From assembly GCA_017964115.1 (NCBI GenBank), contig JAGCSL010000034.1, positions 1-8,534 of the forward strand: DNA of 8,534 nucleotides, read 5' to 3'. This DNA is from Candidatus Saccharimonadota bacterium (GTDB lineage: Bacteria > Patescibacteriota > Saccharimonadia > Saccharimonadales > Saccharimonadaceae). Made by a program: the position numbers and the translations under genes. The notes beneath the pieces were generated by a model that did not search any database, was not told where the DNA came from, and saw only the letters and a list, made by a program, of their open reading frames with translations. Shown piece by piece: positions 5,995 to 8,534 of this stretch; position 1 is the stretch's first letter; the number at the start of each line of letters is the position of its first letter.

Positions 5995-7208
5995 TAAAAT
6001 AGCCTCAATATATCTATTATTGTTACGATTGCTGCTAATATCAAAATCACCATGAAGGCTCGCCCGACAATTTTTTCTTCCTTCGCCTTCGTTAATTTCT
6101 TTTTACGTAGTCGATATATCGCTATTAGAAGCCATCTGCCGCCATCTAGGGCCGGAATTGGTAAAACATTCATACATGCCAATGAAATTGATATTAAAGC
6201 TACTAGGAAGCCCAGATTATTCAGCCCACTAGCCGCAAAGGCTGGAAACAGAATTCCAATAATCCCTACTGGACCGCTCACGGAATCGCCAGCACTCTTA
6301 ATTGCTTCAGCGCCACTTTCGCGCACCTCTTGGCTAGGACTAATCTGCTGAATCACGCCACTTACCAAGTTATAAAGAAGTACTCCGACACCCTTAAACG
6401 TCTCACCTGTAATTTGCGCCGTTGTTGCTAAGCCGACAATTGGCGCGCTCCACGAACTCATATAATAAGTACTTCCCGAAATGCTTGCACCTAACAAATA
6501 TGTTGAATCTGCCTTGTTCAACTGCACTTCGGCTATCATTTCGCTACCATCGCGCTCATAGGTTAAATAGACTAATCCACCAGCATGACGTTTGTTGAAT
6601 TCTAATAAGTCTTCAGTTGAAACAATCTCGGTCCTCTCTGGATTATTGTCGACTGCGCGCGCCAACTTAATCACATCTTTTTCCTTCAGTCCTGCCGCGC
6701 TTGCAGGGCTCGATCCTATCACTTCGCCAATCGTAACCGGTTTTTCCACGATAGTCCTCGTATCGCCCGGCATTCTAAACTGACCATCTAGGAAATGTGG
6801 CATGCCAATCCAGGCTAAGATTGTCAAAATCACAAAGGCTACTAGCCAGTTCATCGCTACGCCACCAAACAAGATTTTAGTTTTTGACCAAAAACGCGCT
6901 GCTCCAAAACTACCTTTAGCCGTATCGGCGTCACTTTCGCCTTTCATCTGGCAAAAACCACCAATTGGTAACCAGTTCAGAGAAAGAATAGTGCCTTTTC
7001 CTGGCGGGTTCTTCCATTCGCTCTTCTTTAGACGGCGCCATTTGCCATTAACCTTGCGCCAAGCAACTGCGCGCGGCGGAAAACATATTCCAAATTCCTC
7101 AACTTCAACTCCGTTGCGACGCGCAAGAATAAAATGTCCAAACTCGTGTGCCGTCACGAGAAACATCAACATCAATATACCGATAATAATACCAATTACC
7201 ACACTCAT
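5994..7208 (-). CDS. rseP: Site-2 intramembrane zinc metalloprotease, RseP/RasP family
   Basis: The 404-residue product has the layout of RseP-type proteases, which cut membrane-spanning substrates such as anti-sigma factors or signal-peptide remnants. The first membrane helix carries the zinc motif HEFGH (21-25). LPIGGFCQMKGE (80-91) follows. GGVAMNWLVAF (115-125) is the second helix. A PDZ-like domain spans about 158-230 (GEVIGSSPASAAGLKEKDVI). The last core helix has N347-V-L-P350-I-P352-A-L-D355-GGR, in which the Asp is the third zinc ligand. A final helix lies near 384-400. The 47-75 region, rich in Lys/Arg/Trp (WRKVNGKWRR), is an insertion between HEFGH and the GGF loop, as in many Gram-positive-like and CPR homologues. 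All catalytic residues are present. It overlaps the CPBP protease gene by one base. No Shine-Dalgarno site precedes the ATG. In many bacteria rseP neighbours cdsA/dxr/uppS; none is present here. Confidence 0.93.
   Translation of the reverse strand: MSVVIGIIIGILMLMFLVTAHEFGHFILARRNGVEVEEFGICFPPRAVAWRKVNGKWRRLKKSEWKNPPGKGTILSLNWLPIGGFCQMKGESDADTAKGSFGAARFWSKTKILFGGVAMNWLVAFVILTILAWIGMPHFLDGQFRMPGDTRTIVEKPVTIGEVIGSSPASAAGLKEKDVIKLARAVDNNPERTEIVSTEDLLEFNKRHAGGLVYLTYERDGSEMIAEVQLNKADSTYLLGASISGSTYYMSSWSAPIVGLATTAQITGETFKGVGVLLYNLVSGVIQQISPSQEVRESGAEAIKSAGDSVSGPVGIIGILFPAFAASGLNNLGFLVALISISLACMNVLPIPALDGGRWLLIAIYRLRKKKLTKAKEEKIVGRAFMVILILAAIVTIIDILRLF
6003..6007 (-). promoter_or_regulatory. Ribosome binding site of the CPBP protease gene
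   Basis: TGAGG on the - strand, eight bases before the ATG at 5994 and inside the last rseP codons. Together with the TAATG overlap it supports this start and coupled translation. Confidence 0.6.
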
Positions 7209-7218
7209 ACTAATAAAT

Positions 7219-7227
7219 ATAATAGCA
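7219..7227 (-). promoter_or_regulatory. Candidate extended -10 promoter of rseP, near-leaderless
   Basis: TGCTATTAT on the - strand (one mismatch to TGnTATAAT) ends ten bases before the rseP ATG, predicting a leader of only about three or four bases. An overlapping TATATT three bases further on would put the start exactly at the ATG, with CTGAAA 18 bp upstream as a weak -35. The site lies in the 43-bp gap after the surface protein gene. Confidence 0.42.
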
Positions 7228-7251
7228 CACCATGAGCGTTTTCAGGCGGTT

Positions 7252-8534
7252 TTACGGCTCATTCTGCTCGAATTCGTAATGTAAAGTCTGATAAGTGGCA
7301 CCACCTATTACCGCCGTACCGTTCATCTTCGTCGCACCCTCTTCAGCTGTTATTAATGCTTCGTTATTAATGGCGGCCGTCTTACCTTGCAAAATGCCAT
7401 CATAGAACTCAATTGCCGCAGTGGTATTCACACCATAAGTTGCACCACGAATAATTGGCGTAGAGTTAGAAATCCCTCCACCATGTACACCAATCACCAA
7501 GGTGCCAGATTCGTTCTTTACACCTTCTTGTTTGTTAGAGATAATCGTACCGCCAGTAATCACGACCGATCCATTATTCAAGTTATGTACCGTTGCGCGC
7601 TGCGACGAAGAGCCGGTGCTCAAATATGCATTGCCACTGATTATTAAGCTACCACCATTGTTGTAGACCGCCTGCTTCGAGCCAGTCGCTACAATTCTCG
7701 CACCATTTTGAATATATAATTCAGCTCCAGACTCATTATTGATCACACCTTCGGCTAGCGATGACGTAATTGTGCCATTAATAATAGTTAATTTACCCTT
7801 ATTGTCTATCACCCTACTACCGACGACGGAATTTTCCCCACCATTATCGCTAAACGTATAGCCATTCAAATCTAATGTTATCTCTACACCCGCATCAACC
7901 AGGACGTGATCTTTGATGTTGTCGAGCAAGGTAATCGTATCGCCCGCGCCCGCCTCGTCAATGCAATCTTGCAATAATGGATAAGTGGTTCCGCTTACGC
8001 CTACGCTACAAATATCGTTATTTTCGCGCCAGTTCGCATATAGAGTCATATCTTGGCTAATAATTGATTCTTCCGTGATTCTCTGTCCAGCGCCATCTTG
8101 CTCCGTATACCAGCCGCCAAAGTATTTGCGGCCACTATCCGTTTCAACGCTGTTCGGCATATCCGGCAACAGACTACCAATTTTGGCGGAACCAATCACT
8201 GTTACGTCATTTGGGTCGTCCACGACACCGCCAGCATTGAACGACACTGTATGTCTATTTGCGCCCGTTTCGCCAACTTTGACATATAGATTAGACAAAG
8301 TCCCATCCAGATACCGTTTTGGCGCACCGTCAGCCCTCTCAGACGCTCCAAACCAAACAGTCGTATTAAAGTAGTCCGAAGTCTCGTTCATATCCTGCAA
8401 CACTACAAACGGCTCGTCATTAAATGAATAGTAGACCACGCCGTCAACTCTTGCGACCACTACCTTAGTGGCGGTGGCGGCACTATGGGTTCCACTCTTT
8501 TTCTCAAATGTATTATTCTTCTTGATAGTTTGGG
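7252..8534 (-). CDS. C-terminal part of a large secreted surface protein: LamG-like end, InlB-type repeat, beta-helix (N-terminus beyond window)
   Basis: The frame is open through the right edge, so 427 codons are visible and the N-terminus is missing. The GTG at 8460 has coding sequence before it (TIKKNNTFEKKSG...) and is not a credible start. From the edge inward: the end of a LamG/concanavalin-like lectin domain (about 1-90; VDGVVYYSF, a FGAS strand and LDGTLSNLYVKVG); one Listeria-Bacteroides (InlB B) repeat (about 93-168; HTVSFNAGG ... FGGWYTEQDG ... MTLYANW); then a right-handed beta-helix-like region (about 173-410) with rungs of roughly 20-25 residues of the pattern G-x-L-x-I-x-x-G-x-I and V-x-N-N. 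The protein ends at EQNEP with no LPXTG, C-terminal helix or other anchor. Such proteins are usually adhesins or host-contact proteins; no catalytic site is apparent. The gene is followed by rseP after 43 bases with no clear terminator. Confidence 0.8.
   Translation of the reverse strand, partial: QTIKKNNTFEKKSGTHSAATATKVVVARVDGVVYYSFNDEPFVVLQDMNETSDYFNTTVWFGASERADGAPKRYLDGTLSNLYVKVGETGANRHTVSFNAGGVVDDPNDVTVIGSAKIGSLLPDMPNSVETDSGRKYFGGWYTEQDGAGQRITEESIISQDMTLYANWRENNDICSVGVSGTTYPLLQDCIDEAGAGDTITLLDNIKDHVLVDAGVEITLDLNGYTFSDNGGENSVVGSRVIDNKGKLTIINGTITSSLAEGVINNESGAELYIQNGARIVATGSKQAVYNNGGSLIISGNAYLSTGSSSQRATVHNLNNGSVVITGGTIISNKQEGVKNESGTLVIGVHGGGISNSTPIIRGATYGVNTTAAIEFYDGILQGKTAAINNEALITAEEGATKMNGTAVIGGATYQTLHYEFEQNEP

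Noticed and set aside
7234..7260. Possible hairpin between the surface protein gene and rseP (GAGCCGT pairing with ACGCTC)
   Set aside because: The stem is about six pairs with a bulge, the loop is long and no T-tract follows, so it does not qualify as an intrinsic terminator.
6802..7284. A 160-codon open frame on the + strand opposite rseP
   Set aside because: It is antisense to intact RseP catalytic motifs and no domain is recognisable in the product; it is a shadow frame.
7985..8374. A 129-codon open frame on the + strand opposite the surface protein
   Set aside because: It is antisense to the InlB-repeat and LamG-like coding region and has no start context or recognisable domain.
1..8534. 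CRISPR arrays, tRNA or rRNA genes, insertion sequences and prophage genes
   Set aside because: No spaced direct repeats, cloverleaf-like segments, transposase motifs or inverted-repeat-bounded elements were found on reading both strands. The BIG2 and beta-helix repeats are protein-level repeats without close DNA identity.

Overview
The window looks like a piece of a Candidate Phyla Radiation (Patescibacteria) chromosome, most probably Candidatus Saccharibacteria (TM7). This rests on gene style, not on a marker tree. The clues are a TrbC/VirB2-like two-helix module on a surface protein, a very short DNA polymerase III delta subunit, a divergent ribosomal protein L27, large N-terminally anchored surface proteins with Ig-like and InlB-type repeats, and tight gene packing. 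TGA acts as a stop (mutM ends in TGA inside an ATGA overlap), which argues against the TGA-to-glycine code of Absconditabacteria/Gracilibacteria.

Layout. Positions 1-688 read on the + strand: the 3' end of a probable TRM11-like RNA methyltransferase, then rpmA (L27). A perfect 16-bp hairpin with symmetric A and T tracts (700-734) closes this block and also serves the convergent gene. All the rest reads on the - strand. In order of transcription (right to left) these are: a truncated secreted protein with a LamG-like part, an InlB repeat and a beta-helix (8534-7252); the RseP-like site-2 protease (7208-5994); a CPBP-family membrane protease (5994-5149); mutM (5145-4297); a short holA-like delta subunit (4300-3689); a pilin-like/BIG2/GDPD fusion (3625-1946); and an NlpC/P60-type surface hydrolase (1864-743).

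The genes fall into three jobs. One is housekeeping: translation (L27, RNA methylation), base-excision repair (MutM) and clamp loading (delta). The second is membrane proteolysis (RseP, CPBP). The third is the cell surface: three exported multidomain proteins, two of them carrying probable hydrolases, one for phosphodiesters and one for peptidoglycan. For an episymbiotic cell, the surface set could serve contact with, or scavenging from, a host bacterium; that part is inference.

Four - strand genes (rseP, mutM, the GDPD fusion, the NlpC/P60 gene) are each preceded by a TGnTATAAT-like extended -10 element without a convincing -35. For mutM and rseP it lies so close to the ATG that the transcripts would be leaderless or nearly so, and neither gene has a Shine-Dalgarno site. 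The other genes do have one. There are no tRNA, rRNA, CRISPR or insertion-sequence features, and no gene-free stretch longer than about 80 bases.
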